Positions 29,460 through 37,984 of a stretch of DNA of 64,000 nucleotides are shown here, one piece after another (the stretch's first letter is position 1; each line of letters begins with the position of its first letter). The notes beneath the pieces were generated by a model. The model was not told the origin of the DNA, searched no databases, and was given only the letters and a program-made list of their open reading frames with translations. Made by a program: the position numbers and the translations under genes. Source of the DNA: Kordiimonas sp. SCSIO 12610 (GTDB lineage Bacteria; Pseudomonadota; Alphaproteobacteria; Sphingomonadales; Kordiimonadaceae); assembly GCF_024398015.1 (NCBI RefSeq), contig NZ_CP073747.1:3097001-3161000 (forward strand), written 5' to 3'.

Positions 29460-30338
29460 ATGAAACCTGTATTATTTTTCATCTTTTTGCTTGTGACTGC
29501 GAGTACCAACATAAACGCGCAAGACAATTTAGCGAGTCAGCAAAAGCAACGCCTTCATGAACTTTGGTCAATCTCAAATGGCCTATATGAGCCAGAATCC
29601 GTCGCATATGACCCTATCAGCAACAAACTTTTCGTAACGAATGTTCATGGTTATAGCAAAAACGGTTTAGGATATATTTCCCGGCTTGATGCTGATGGAA
29701 GTAATTTTGAAGCAAACTGGCTTACCGGCCTGAATGGTCCAACCGGCATCATCTTTCATGATGGCAAATTATATTTTGCAGATATCGACACACTTAAGGT
29801 TGCAGATGCAACATCGGGTGACATACTCGCAGAATATCAAACATCCGACGAAAACCCGGGTCTTAATGACGTTACCATCGGGCCTAACGAAACAATCTAT
29901 GTTTCCGCCAGCAACTCAGCCACCATATACAAGCTCATAGATGGTCAATTATCTGTTTTCATCCATGATGCCCGTGCTTTAAGAAATGCAAACGGACTAT
30001 TGGCGACCAATAACATTTTAATCTCGGGTGGTGACGCACTCCATGCATGGCAGCTAGAAACGGGGACTCACCTGGGTCTACTGGCCGCCGAAAACAGCGA
30101 AATAAACAATATCGATGGCATCACCATCAACAAAAACGGCGCGCTGATACTGTCACTTTTAAATGATCCTCGCCTGTGGCAGTTAAAACCGGCTGGCTCA
30201 TATTCACCTGTCGACCAGCAACAGGTGCACGGTGTGGACATTACCTTGCACCCCGCTCTAAACCTTCTGTTTGCGCCAAGAATAAATCTGAAAACAAAAG
30301 AATATAGTATTACCGCCTATATGTATGATCATCATTAG
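29460..30338 (+). CDS. Secreted SMP-30/NHL-like beta-propeller protein
   Basis: A 292-residue exported protein with signal peptide (cleavage near NINA, residue 20). The mature part has repeated four-strand blades (PESVAYDPISNKLFVTNVHG, GPTGIIFHDGKLYFADIDTLKVAD, LNDVTIGPNETIYVSASNSATIYKL, IDGITINKNGALILSLLNDPRLWQL), as in gluconolactonase/SMP-30-like six-bladed propellers. Periplasmic lactonase or ligand-binding activity is possible, but metal ligands cannot be assigned by eye. GGAGG lies 7 bases before the ATG. It stands alone. Confidence 0.75.
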   Translation: MKPVLFFIFLLVTASTNINAQDNLASQQKQRLHELWSISNGLYEPESVAYDPISNKLFVTNVHGYSKNGLGYISRLDADGSNFEANWLTGLNGPTGIIFHDGKLYFADIDTLKVADATSGDILAEYQTSDENPGLNDVTIGPNETIYVSASNSATIYKLIDGQLSVFIHDARALRNANGLLATNNILISGGDALHAWQLETGTHLGLLAAENSEINNIDGITINKNGALILSLLNDPRLWQLKPAGSYSPVDQQQVHGVDITLHPALNLLFAPRINLKTKEYSITAYMYDHH

Positions 30339-30360
30339 CCTTTAATAACGGCTAAGAAAC

Positions 30361-30385
30361 TTCAAACATTACTGATCAGTTTGAA
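30361..30385 (+). repeat. Inverted repeat upstream of trxB
   Basis: TTCAAAC at 30361-30367 and GTTTGAA at 30379-30385 flank the palindrome ACTGATCAGT at 30371-30380. It may be the propeller-gene terminator or a regulatory site for trxB. Confidence 0.35.
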
Positions 30386-30537
30386 AGCCTTCATCTTTTA
30401 TTCGGTTTTTCCGATTATTATGATCGAAACAATCCATTGCGGCGTCTAATGATGGACATTGCTTTTTTGCACCAGAACGCTATGTAAATATCAATAGTAA
30501 TTTATGAAGCGCACCTAGTGCTCAACGGATATTAAGA

Positions 30538-31500
30538 ATGACTGACACCAAACATACTAAAATGCTTATCATCGGCTCTGGCCCTGCAGGCTATACTGCT
30601 GCAATTTATGCTGCCCGTGCAAATATTTCGCCCATGATTGTAACAGGCATGCAAGCTGGGGGTCAGCTGACAATAACGACAGACGTAGAAAACTATCCTG
30701 GCTTCGCTGATGCCGTTCAAGGTCCAGAGTTAATGGAAGCTATGCGCCAGCAAGCCGAAAATGTTGGAACTGAAATTATCTATGACCTGATCAACGAAGT
30801 TGATTTGAAGGCAACTCCGAAGCGTGCTGTTGGCGATAGTGGTACAGTTTACACAGCCGACACAATCGTTATTGCAACTGGTGCACAGGCGAAATGGCTA
30901 GGCATTCCATCTGAAGAAAAATTCAACGGATACGGCGTGTCTGCATGTGCCACATGTGATGGTTTCTTTTACCGCGGCAAAGATGTTGTCGTAATTGGTG
31001 GCGGCAATACTGCTGTTGAAGAAGCGCTGTACCTCTCAAACATTTGTAAATCAGTCACACTCATTCATCGCCGCGACGAATTACGGTCTGAAAAAATTCT
31101 TCAGGAACGCCTGTTTAAAACAGAGAATATCACAGTGAAATGGGATACTGTTCTGGATGAAGTCCTGGGCACAGAAGAGCCTCTCGGTGTAACTGGTGTA
31201 CGCCTTAAAAACGTTAAAACTGGCGGTACCGAAGACCTTGAAGTTCACGGCGTTTTTGTTGCTATTGGCCATACTCCAACCACTGGTATTTTCAAAGATC
31301 AATTGCCGATGGATGAAGAAGGTTACCTTTTTAAGAAGCCGGATAGCACGCAAACAGATATTCCTGGTGTCTATGCAGCAGGTGATGTGACCGACAAAGT
31401 CTATCGTCAGGCCGTTACCGCGGCAGGCATGGGATGTATGGCGGCGCTTGAAGCAGAAAAATATATCGCTGAATTAGAGCACGCTTTAGCCGCTGAATAA
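30538..31500 (+). CDS. trxB: Thioredoxin reductase
   Basis: A 320-residue NADPH-dependent flavoenzyme that reduces thioredoxin. The FAD site is [16 protein letters not shown] at 13-28, the redox pair is Cys137-Cys140 in ACATCDGFF, and the NADPH site is [16 protein letters not shown]. The C-terminal FAD segment is [23 protein letters not shown]. Length is normal. A terminator follows. In many alphaproteobacteria trxB neighbours the LysR gene seen here at 31973. Confidence 0.97.
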   Translation: MTDTKHTKMLIIGSGPAGYTAAIYAARANISPMIVTGMQAGGQLTITTDVENYPGFADAVQGPELMEAMRQQAENVGTEIIYDLINEVDLKATPKRAVGDSGTVYTADTIVIATGAQAKWLGIPSEEKFNGYGVSACATCDGFFYRGKDVVVIGGGNTAVEEALYLSNICKSVTLIHRRDELRSEKILQERLFKTENITVKWDTVLDEVLGTEEPLGVTGVRLKNVKTGGTEDLEVHGVFVAIGHTPTTGIFKDQLPMDEEGYLFKKPDSTQTDIPGVYAAGDVTDKVYRQAVTAAGMGCMAALEAEKYIAELEHALAAE

Positions 31501-31527
31501 ACAGCAAATTAGTATTCAAAAGAATTA

Positions 31528-31556
31528 AGTCCGCACCAACCCGTGCGGGCTTTTTA
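31528..31556 (+). terminator. Intrinsic terminator after trxB
   Basis: CCGCAC at 31531-31536 pairs with GTGCGG at 31543-31548, extended by A-T and G-T pairs, then TTTTT. Confidence 0.88.
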
Positions 31557-31569
31557 TTTGCAAACCTGT

Positions 31570-31872
31570 TCAGTGTACAACTGCATCATTTACAAGAGCC
31601 TGAACCGTATATCCCTGCTCAGTCAATGTTACCAATTGAGGGATCAAGTCTGTATCAACAACTTCAACCAAACTTTTCTGCATTAATTCAGCGAGTGCCG
31701 TATCGACACGAACTGCCGCAAAACCAAGCGCTTGCGACAAGGAATATCCGTTTTCCTGATCATCGCTACTTAGCAGGAGAAAAATCGATGCAGCCTCAAC
31801 AGACAGTCCAGGTACATGACGACCAAGCGCCTGTACCGTCCTTTTAAGAATATCTTCGTTATTACCATCCAT
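31570..31872 (-). CDS. Small winged-helix-like protein of unknown function
   Basis: A 100-residue, mostly helical soluble protein. The pattern SLSQALGFAAVRVDTALAELMQKSLVEVVDTDLIPQLVTLTEQGYTVQALV resembles a MarR-like winged helix ending in a wing and a helix. No larger effector domain is present. It lies between trxB and a LysR gene and is divergent from the latter, with about 100 bp between starts. I do not recognise the family. Confidence 0.6.
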   Translation of the reverse strand: MDGNNEDILKRTVQALGRHVPGLSVEAASIFLLLSSDDQENGYSLSQALGFAAVRVDTALAELMQKSLVEVVDTDLIPQLVTLTEQGYTVQALVNDAVVH

Positions 31873-31972
31873 GCCATACTCACCAAAGTTTCGCTGAATA
31901 TAACTTCCAAATTCTCACAAAATCCTTAAGATCATCGAATTATTTCTAGATACAGTAGAGCGAGAACAGGTT

Positions 31973-32866
31973 ATGGACTGGGATAGGCTACGTATTTTTC
32001 ATACTGTTGCGGAAAGCGGAAGCTTTACAAATGCTGCAAACCGTTTGAACAGCAGCCAATCAGCAATTTCAAGACAAATTCGGGCATTGGAAGAAAGCCT
32101 GAATGTTTCACTTTTCACGCGCCATGCCCGCGGGCTAGTTTTGACGCATGAAGGACAAGAACTTCACAATATGGCACGTGAAGTTGTCCACAAAATCGAA
32201 GAGACAGAACGCAACCTGCTGGAGTCGAAAAAAAGGCCAACTGGATTACTTCGTGTAACAACAATGGTTACCTTTGGCTCTGTTTGGCTATCCCCTCATC
32301 TGAAACAATTCATGGATGAATATCCCGAAATTGATATTCAACTTATTCTTGATGATCGTGATCTTGACTTAGCCGCGGGTGAGGCCGATGTTGCCATTCG
32401 TTTGCACGATCCTGAGCAGGCTGATTTAATTCAACGTCCACTGGCAAGTTTCCACACCCATATTTATGCCAGCCCCGAGTATCTGGATCAACGCGGTACA
32501 CCAGTTACACCTGATGATCTAGATCATCATGATTTAATCACGCTAAGTAATGCCAATTCCCCCGTATTGAAAAGCATGCAATGGCTCTATGATATAGGTA
32601 ATCCCAAGCAAAAAAGAAAACCACGCCTTCAAGTTGACAACCTGTATGCTGTGATGCATGCCGTTGAAGCCGGGATTGGTATCGCCGTATTGCCCGATTA
32701 TCTAGTCCATAACCGGCAGAAACTTATGCGCGTTTTACCCGATATTGAAGGGACACCTTTCAATAGCTATTATTGTTATCCTCCAGAACTCAGAGGGTCG
32801 CTGAGGGTGGCACTCTTCAGGGATTTCATGGTTCGCCAAATCAGAGCGGAAAGTAATATTCTATAG
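31973..32866 (+). CDS. LysR-family transcriptional regulator
   Basis: A 297-residue LysR regulator. The N-terminal winged helix is DRLRIFHTVAESGSFTNAANRLNSSQSAISRQIRALEESLNVSLFTRHARG. The co-inducer domain includes GLLRVTTMVTFGSVWLSPHLKQFMDEYPEIDIQLIL and a VEAGIGIAVLPDYLV segment. This type of LysR gene is a frequent trxB neighbour in alphaproteobacteria. A small secreted-protein gene begins 8 bp after its stop and may be co-transcribed. Ligand and targets unknown. Confidence 0.93.
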   Translation: MDWDRLRIFHTVAESGSFTNAANRLNSSQSAISRQIRALEESLNVSLFTRHARGLVLTHEGQELHNMAREVVHKIEETERNLLESKKRPTGLLRVTTMVTFGSVWLSPHLKQFMDEYPEIDIQLILDDRDLDLAAGEADVAIRLHDPEQADLIQRPLASFHTHIYASPEYLDQRGTPVTPDDLDHHDLITLSNANSPVLKSMQWLYDIGNPKQKRKPRLQVDNLYAVMHAVEAGIGIAVLPDYLVHNRQKLMRVLPDIEGTPFNSYYCYPPELRGSLRVALFRDFMVRQIRAESNIL

Positions 32867-32874
32867 GGCAACTT

Positions 32875-33438
32875 ATGAAAAAGATTTGCACAATCATTCT
32901 GCTGATCACTTTGTCCAGTAATCTTTTGGCTGAAGACAATCTTATTTTAAACGTTCCCGATAATTGGCGCAAAGAAGTGTTCGCATTTCCGCTGGAATTT
33001 GCACCTGAGATTAAACTTTCCGGAACGGAGGAAGTTCATTTCGCACCCGGCATGTTTAAACCTAAGGCTTCTGACTATTTCAATTACATTTTTCTATGGC
33101 ACATAAAGGAAAAGCAGGCTTTTACCCCCAGTGACTATTCAACGTTTTTAAATCAATATTACCGCGGGCTATATTTGGCCGTTAGTAACACCGACAAAAA
33201 ACAAAACAAGGCCAATCAATTCACATACAAGTTCCTTGAACGTCAGAAGGATAAAATCCTTTTCCAAGGGGATTGGCTCGACCCTTTCAACAAGAACAAT
33301 CCGGTCGAATTACTCATTGCAATCGAAGCAAACTATTGTCCTGCAAAAGACATAACCAATATTCTGTTCAGGATCACTTCAACGGACCATAACTCAGCTA
33401 TCACTGAATTGAATGCTATGAAAATGCCGCAGTGCTAG
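32875..33438 (+). CDS. Secreted protein of unknown function
   Basis: A 187-residue protein with a clear signal peptide (MKKICTIILLITLSSNLLA, cleavage before EDN). The mature part is predicted to be mixed alpha/beta, with an N-terminal WRKEVFAFPLEFAPEIKLSG segment and two late cysteines (NYCPAKD and the C-terminal MPQC) that could form a disulfide in the periplasm. I do not recognise the family. It starts 8 bp after the LysR gene, probably co-transcribed. Confidence 0.65.
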   Translation: MKKICTIILLITLSSNLLAEDNLILNVPDNWRKEVFAFPLEFAPEIKLSGTEEVHFAPGMFKPKASDYFNYIFLWHIKEKQAFTPSDYSTFLNQYYRGLYLAVSNTDKKQNKANQFTYKFLERQKDKILFQGDWLDPFNKNNPVELLIAIEANYCPAKDITNILFRITSTDHNSAITELNAMKMPQC

Positions 33439-33454
33439 GGGTAATATTATACCT

Positions 33455-33679
33455 CTAGTGCCGTGCCTGTAATTCTTCCATCATTTTACGGGTATTTCGA
33501 TCTCGAACGACCAGTACTGCCCACACAGCAAGAACGATCCACATAAAAAAGCCAAGGCCTGCAAAAATAGCAAAAATCCAAGCTAAGATCCAAATCACCG
33601 CACTAATAATGGCTTGAAAAGGTTTGCCACACAGTAATAAAGCAAGTGGCGGCAGAATAAGAGCAACCAGATAAAGCAT
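33455..33679 (-). CDS. Small membrane protein, YqaE/Pmp3-like
   Basis: A 74-residue protein with two hydrophobic helices (LYLVALILPPLALLLCG and AVIWILAWIFAIFAGLGFFMWIVLAVWAVLVV) and a charged C-terminal tail RDRNTRKMMEELQARH. The LPPLALLL start of the first helix resembles the YqaE/Pmp3 family of stress-related small membrane proteins. Convergent with the preceding secreted-protein gene; function unproven. Confidence 0.65.
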   Translation of the reverse strand: MLYLVALILPPLALLLCGKPFQAIISAVIWILAWIFAIFAGLGFFMWIVLAVWAVLVVRDRNTRKMMEELQARH

Positions 33680-33766
33680 TTATATCTCCAATGTTTCGTA
33701 TATTGTAAAAGGAAGCAGGACAATCGCAAGTGTCAAATTTAAATACTAATTGTGAATGAGGCGAGG

Positions 33767-34243
33767 ATGTTAAGATTACCAATTTTATTTCTATGCGCAC
33801 TTTACATTCTAACAGTTCCCATAATCGGCGCTGACCTTAATAAAAAGCATAAAACAATTTCTACAACATTCGATGTTTCAAAACACCCCGAAGCACGTGT
33901 GATGGGCCTTGAAATTCTGGTTAGGAATGAGAAACACCTTCTATCCAAGGACAAATCTGTCCGGGTTGATTTTGGCCTCAAGAAGAAAAAAAAGGATATT
34001 GGCAGCTTTTATATCACCAACAGAAATTTTGGAGGCAAAAAAATACTAAACACCAACCTCCAAACTTCCCCAGACGCAAATGACCGACAAGAGTTTCGCC
34101 TTCTGTATGGCATGGAAACTCTGCACGCCACACTCAGATATGTGGATGGTGACACACAGATATCCCGCATTTTCATCATTATTCATGATGCTAACGACAA
34201 AAAGAGGCCATTCAAGAAAATCAGGAGTGCCCGTTTAAAGTAG
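33767..34243 (+). CDS. Secreted protein of unknown function
   Basis: A 158-residue protein with signal peptide (MLRLPILFLCALYILTVPIIGA). The mature part is rich in Lys (a KKKKKD stretch) and beta-prone, with VRVDFGLKKK, FYITNRNFGGKK and FRLLYGMETLHATLRYV. I do not recognise the family. I choose ATG 33767 because GAGG lies a few bases upstream; GTG 33752 would add five residues and disturb the signal peptide. Its stop lies only 3 bp from the stop of the convergent HEAT-cyclophilin gene. Confidence 0.6.
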   Translation: MLRLPILFLCALYILTVPIIGADLNKKHKTISTTFDVSKHPEARVMGLEILVRNEKHLLSKDKSVRVDFGLKKKKKDIGSFYITNRNFGGKKILNTNLQTSPDANDRQEFRLLYGMETLHATLRYVDGDTQISRIFIIIHDANDKKRPFKKIRSARLK

Positions 34244-34246
34244 CGC

Positions 34247-35992
34247 TCAATTTTGTTCTTCAGGGATAGGTTCCACAAGAACGCTCAAAATTTGATCACC
34301 TTCCTGCAAGGCGTAGACAATGTCCATGCCTTCAACAACATGCGCAAATACAGTGTACCGCCCATCGAGATGAAGATTACGGTGCGTATTGATGAAAAAC
34401 TGCGTACCACCAGTGTCTTTACCGGCTGTTGCCACCCCAACACTTCCAATTGAATGTGTGCCGGCCGCCCATTCTTCCCGAATACTGCCCCATTCATAGA
34501 GACTTTGATCTTCTTTCTGTCCTGCCTGTGCGACAAAATTAGGGATAACACGATGCCACAACATGCCATCCATCTTTCCTTGCTTTGCAAGCGTCACAAA
34601 ATTATGGCTTGTAAACGGTGCAGTTGGGTGCGTATCCATGATAATGTCGCCGCGTGTCGTTTTCATCGTTAAACGGCTTTGACTTTTCAAGGCATCTTTA
34701 TAATCCGGCGATGCTTTGGCAACAGTGCGTGCTTCGATCGAAGGGTCAATAGCTATCCTCGCCTCGCGCGCGCGGACGAAGTTATCACTTTTATCCGCAA
34801 AATCTTTCAACAAGTTACGTCCTTCTTCGCTTGCTGCAAGGCGGGCCATAGCATGAAACGCATAATAATAATTGTCTGAAGAAAGCCAATCGAATGCAAG
34901 CGCCTCGCCCTTTGCCTTATCCAAAGCGACAAGGCCCCGCATCGCCTGTGTATTGATCCAGTCGTTATCTTCCAAAAGTAAGGATTTTAATAGAGATGCA
35001 TACTGTGATTTAAGGTCAGCTTCCTTCAACACCTTTACATTCAAGGCAGCAATCGCAGCTTGCCTCTCGTGCGTAGCACGTTCCTTGTCCTTTACTATCG
35101 CTAATAAGGCCGTTGTTGCAGCAACATCATCCAATGCGCCCAAGCCTGCAATGGCTTCCTGACGATATTTAGGGTTATTGCCGGACAGTTGAGACAATAG
35201 AAAATCAACCTTTCCAGCTCCTAAGTTCACGCGCCCAATCGCACGAAGTAATAATAATTTCACGCTCTCATATTCAGCTTTATCAAAGGCGCTTTCGAAG
35301 TCCGAAAATGTCAGAAAGGCCTCTAATTCATTCATACGTGTCAAAAGATACGCTGCTCTTAACGCTGTTGTTTCTGCGTTTTTACCATATGTAAGTTTGA
35401 TCAGTTTTTGATAATCCAGATTTGGTAGGTCGCCTGCCTTTACGCCGGCATATACAATATTCTGCATCAAGCCTTCGAGCGCACCTTCTAAGGCCTCAGT
35501 CTTTTTTTCGCTGGATATCGCGTTAATAAGAATGGAACGAACATCAACACGGCCGGTATAACCAAGAGCTCGATAGAGTTCGCCTTTGATCAAGGGGTCT
35601 CGCTCACGATTGATCTGCAGCACAAGCGCCGGTGTAGAGATATTCTCCATACACATGGCGGCTCCACTTGCAGCATAGAGTTTAACATCATTTTGGTTAT
35701 GGTTGAGATATCGAGCGAGTTTTTGACATGACCCGGGTGTGCCAATTTGGCCCCAATGCCATAAGGCATCTATATAGCCTGCTTTCAGCGCTTCCTCAAA
35801 AACCGGGTTTATACCATCACGGTCATCCGCAGCCTCAAACATTAGGGCTTCATAATCAATGAAACCATTTTCATCCGGCTCAATTGAACTTTGTAATGAT
35901 TCTGACGCATCTTGAGCCGTGCTCAATGAGGGGAAAATATTCAAAAGTAAAATTACAGCAACAAACACATTGGCACGGAATTTTAAAAACAT
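34247..35992 (-). CDS. Periplasmic HEAT-repeat protein fused to cyclophilin-type PPIase
   Basis: A 581-residue exported protein. A signal peptide (VFVAVILLLNIFPSLSTA) is followed by some 370 residues of HEAT-like helical repeats (RQEAIAGLGALDDVAATTALLAIVKD, NTQAMRGLVALDKAKGEALAFDWL). The last 150 residues form a cyclophilin with LWHRVIPNFVAQAGQ (catalytic Arg, Phe and Gln), GTQFFIN and LDGRYTVFAHVVEGMDIV. Probably prolyl isomerisation or chaperone activity on periplasmic partners. I use ATG 35992, in front of the signal peptide, instead of an upstream frame extension. The upstream region has no gene for 450 bp. Confidence 0.85.
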   Translation of the reverse strand: MFLKFRANVFVAVILLLNIFPSLSTAQDASESLQSSIEPDENGFIDYEALMFEAADDRDGINPVFEEALKAGYIDALWHWGQIGTPGSCQKLARYLNHNQNDVKLYAASGAAMCMENISTPALVLQINRERDPLIKGELYRALGYTGRVDVRSILINAISSEKKTEALEGALEGLMQNIVYAGVKAGDLPNLDYQKLIKLTYGKNAETTALRAAYLLTRMNELEAFLTFSDFESAFDKAEYESVKLLLLRAIGRVNLGAGKVDFLLSQLSGNNPKYRQEAIAGLGALDDVAATTALLAIVKDKERATHERQAAIAALNVKVLKEADLKSQYASLLKSLLLEDNDWINTQAMRGLVALDKAKGEALAFDWLSSDNYYYAFHAMARLAASEEGRNLLKDFADKSDNFVRAREARIAIDPSIEARTVAKASPDYKDALKSQSRLTMKTTRGDIIMDTHPTAPFTSHNFVTLAKQGKMDGMLWHRVIPNFVAQAGQKEDQSLYEWGSIREEWAAGTHSIGSVGVATAGKDTGGTQFFINTHRNLHLDGRYTVFAHVVEGMDIVYALQEGDQILSVLVEPIPEEQN

Positions 35993-36277
35993 AATTATTG
36001 ACCTTTTACAGGGAACCAAAGTTCGAATATTCAAGTAAGTTATAGCATGCCATAATTTATTTATACCTGAAATTAACAAGTTTGACATCTAAAGCATTGA
36101 AAACAATAGAGTTAACGAAACAAAAGCTAGTCAGTTATAAATTATCAAAAACAACGAGATATGCAAAAAATGCATAGCTGGTAAGAAAATTAAATGGGTT
36201 CTACATAGATGCGATTTTGCGTATAACCCTTTTCACACGCTGCAACGCAGCAAACTGCTTTGACGGTTATACGTCAT

Positions 36278-36414
36278 AAAGGCCGGTTCTCGGATACCCT
36301 CCCCTCCCCACTTCCCCTTTCGGGAGCCGGCCCTTTAGTTTCTCTTTGGAAGAGATACTACCTCCCTAAAAGTTGACTAACTATTTTGCCCCGAATTTAT
36401 TTCGGGGCTTTTTT
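36278..36414 (+). ncRNA. Candidate structured small RNA with anti-Shine-Dalgarno loop
   Basis: Residues 36278-36292 (AAAGGCCGGTTCTCG) pair with 36321-36336 (CGGGAGCCGGCCCTTT), giving 15 base pairs with one bulged C and three G-U pairs. The 28-nt loop is pyrimidine-rich (ACCCTCCCCTCCCCACTT) and could pair with Shine-Dalgarno regions. TCTCTT/AAGAGA forms a second hairpin at 36341-36355, followed by single-stranded CTACCTCCC and the terminator. Family resemblance to alphaproteobacterial CCUCC-loop sRNAs is inference. The 5' end and promoter are not identified; the transcript may begin upstream near 36220-36275. Confidence 0.5.
36388..36414 (+). terminator. Orphan intrinsic terminator, plus strand
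   Basis: GCCCCGAA at 36388-36395 pairs with TTCGGGGC at 36401-36408 around a 5-nt loop, followed by six T. No plus-strand CDS precedes it within 2 kb. Confidence 0.9.
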
Positions 36415-36446
36415 CTTTTACATGGGAATAACGAGTTGGTTCTGGG

Positions 36447-37301
36447 TTAGCCACCTAGTTCTTCACCCCGTTTCCGCGCTGCTCTGACTGTCTCCCGAAT
36501 GAGGCCACCCAATCCACAATCAACTCCCATCAACGCATCAAGCCCTGCGGCTGTCGTCCCATTTGGGCTAGTTACACGTTCGCGGAGAACACCTGCGCTT
36601 GTTAACGGCTCATTTTCCAGCAAAGCGCCTGCTCCCACAATCGTATGCCGAGCGAGTTCTTCAGCCACGTCCGCAGGCAAGCCTTCGTTTTCCGCAGCGG
36701 CTGCCAAACATTCAATCAAATGAAACACATAAGCTGGCCCACTACCAGAAACTGCCGTGACAACATTAATCAACGCCTCGTTTTCTACCCACACAGTTTC
36801 TCCAGCCGCCTGCATTAGTAATTCAGCAACGTGTTTTTCATCATCTGTCACATTTGAACTGGCGACTAAGCCTGTTATGCCTTTACCAACCGCGGCAGGG
36901 GTATTGGGCATCGTCCGTATCATCTTGATCCCTGATCCCAGATAGGTTTCAAAATTTGCAATCGTTGTTCCCGCAGCCACAGAAAGCAGCAAAGTGTCAC
37001 TATTTAACGCTGGCTTTACTGAGGGTAAAACCGTTGCCATCATCTGAGGCTTGATCGCAACCAAAATTGCCTTCACATGAATAGTCGCAGGCAAGTCATC
37101 AGCACGGGCAATAATGTTTGCTTCAGGAAATGCCTGAAACATCTCAGCCCGGTTAGCTTTTTCCGTAAGTGCAGGGTCAATTATGTATACAGCATCAGCC
37201 TGAAGTCCGCTTTTCAACCATCCATCCAAAAGAGCACCGCCCATGTTACCGCAACCAAGCAAAACCAATGGCGCATCTGCGGAAAAGAGTGTTTTCATCA
37301 T
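36447..37301 (-). CDS. proC: Pyrroline-5-carboxylate reductase
   Basis: A 284-residue NAD(P)H-dependent enzyme catalysing the last step of proline synthesis. The Rossmann motif is VLLGCGNMGGALLDGWL at 13-29. The typical MIRTMPNTPAAVGKGITGL follows, and the C-terminal signature is AVSGSGPAYVFHLIECLAAAAENEGL with a later LRERVTSPNGTTAAGLDAL. Length is normal. It lies downstream of the YbjN-like gene on the same strand, an adjacency seen in other alphaproteobacteria. Confidence 0.96.
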   Translation of the reverse strand: MMKTLFSADAPLVLLGCGNMGGALLDGWLKSGLQADAVYIIDPALTEKANRAEMFQAFPEANIIARADDLPATIHVKAILVAIKPQMMATVLPSVKPALNSDTLLLSVAAGTTIANFETYLGSGIKMIRTMPNTPAAVGKGITGLVASSNVTDDEKHVAELLMQAAGETVWVENEALINVVTAVSGSGPAYVFHLIECLAAAAENEGLPADVAEELARHTIVGAGALLENEPLTSAGVLRERVTSPNGTTAAGLDALMGVDCGLGGLIRETVRAARKRGEELGG

Positions 37302-37444
37302 GAAATCCTATTCTTCAAGCCGAGTAAAAATAAACGTCTATAATTTGCCCTATGTTTAATCTATTTCTGAATTAATCAAAAGCAAAAGGCGCAGCATAGT
37401 CGCCGCGCCTAATTAAGGGATATTCATAGGTTATAGTAATTGCT

Positions 37445-37957
37445 TTAGGCTGAACCAACACAGTCAAGCATTGCTGCCTCAATAGCCTCTTCAGGTGATT
37501 GCCCGCCCCACATAACAAATTGAAACACAGGGTAAAATCGTTCACACTCACTAATGGCTGTTTCTACCATCGCAGCCAAATGCTCTTCGCCAAAATGTCC
37601 CAGCATCGGATCATTTGCTAAACTCGCATGCCGGAACAGTAAAATGGCCTCGTCTTCCCAAAACTCAAAATGGCCGATCCATAATCTTTCATTCAAAAGC
37701 CCAAGGGTTTTATAAATATCTTTATCGCGTCCTTTAGGGACTTTTAGGTCAAACAAACAAGCAAACTGCAACGTTTTATATTCTTCGCGCCACATTAACC
37801 GAAATTGAAAGTCTGTATATTGGCCGCCGATAAAAAGCGTAAGCTCATCATCATTTTGCCGCTCAAGTTGCCAATCATTAACGCCAGCAAGCTCTTCCGC
37901 AATATCGACAGGGTTAGGTGAATATGTTTCGCTGTGGGCCGTATTAAGTGTCGTCAT
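37445..37957 (-). CDS. YbjN domain-containing protein
   Basis: A 170-residue soluble protein matching the YbjN/DUF1790 type: a beta-rich N-terminal half (LTLFIGGQYTDFQFRLMWREEYKTLQFACLFDLKVPK) and a helical half (LNERLWIGHFEFWEDEAILLFRHASL, MVETAISECERFYPVFQFVMWG). The family has a type III secretion chaperone-like fold; its role in free-living bacteria is undefined. AGGGG lies 8 bases before the ATG. Probably co-transcribed with proC, 143 bp downstream. Confidence 0.8.
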   Translation of the reverse strand: MTTLNTAHSETYSPNPVDIAEELAGVNDWQLERQNDDELTLFIGGQYTDFQFRLMWREEYKTLQFACLFDLKVPKGRDKDIYKTLGLLNERLWIGHFEFWEDEAILLFRHASLANDPMLGHFGEEHLAAMVETAISECERFYPVFQFVMWGGQSPEEAIEAAMLDCVGSA

Positions 37958-37984
37958 CCCATTTTCCCCTTAGAGGTGGGACCC

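Larger units (their letters stand above)
35993..36446. other. 454-bp gene-free gap holding a probable small RNA locus
   Basis: No protein-coding frame is convincing. The plus strand carries TATGCA (36160-36165) / TGCATA (36171-36176), TGACG (36261-36265) / CGTCA (36272-36276), a long hairpin at 36278-36336, a 6-bp hairpin at 36341-36355 and an intrinsic terminator at 36388-36414. Both flanking genes are on the minus strand, so the plus-oriented terminator is unexplained unless an RNA is made here. Confidence 0.6.
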
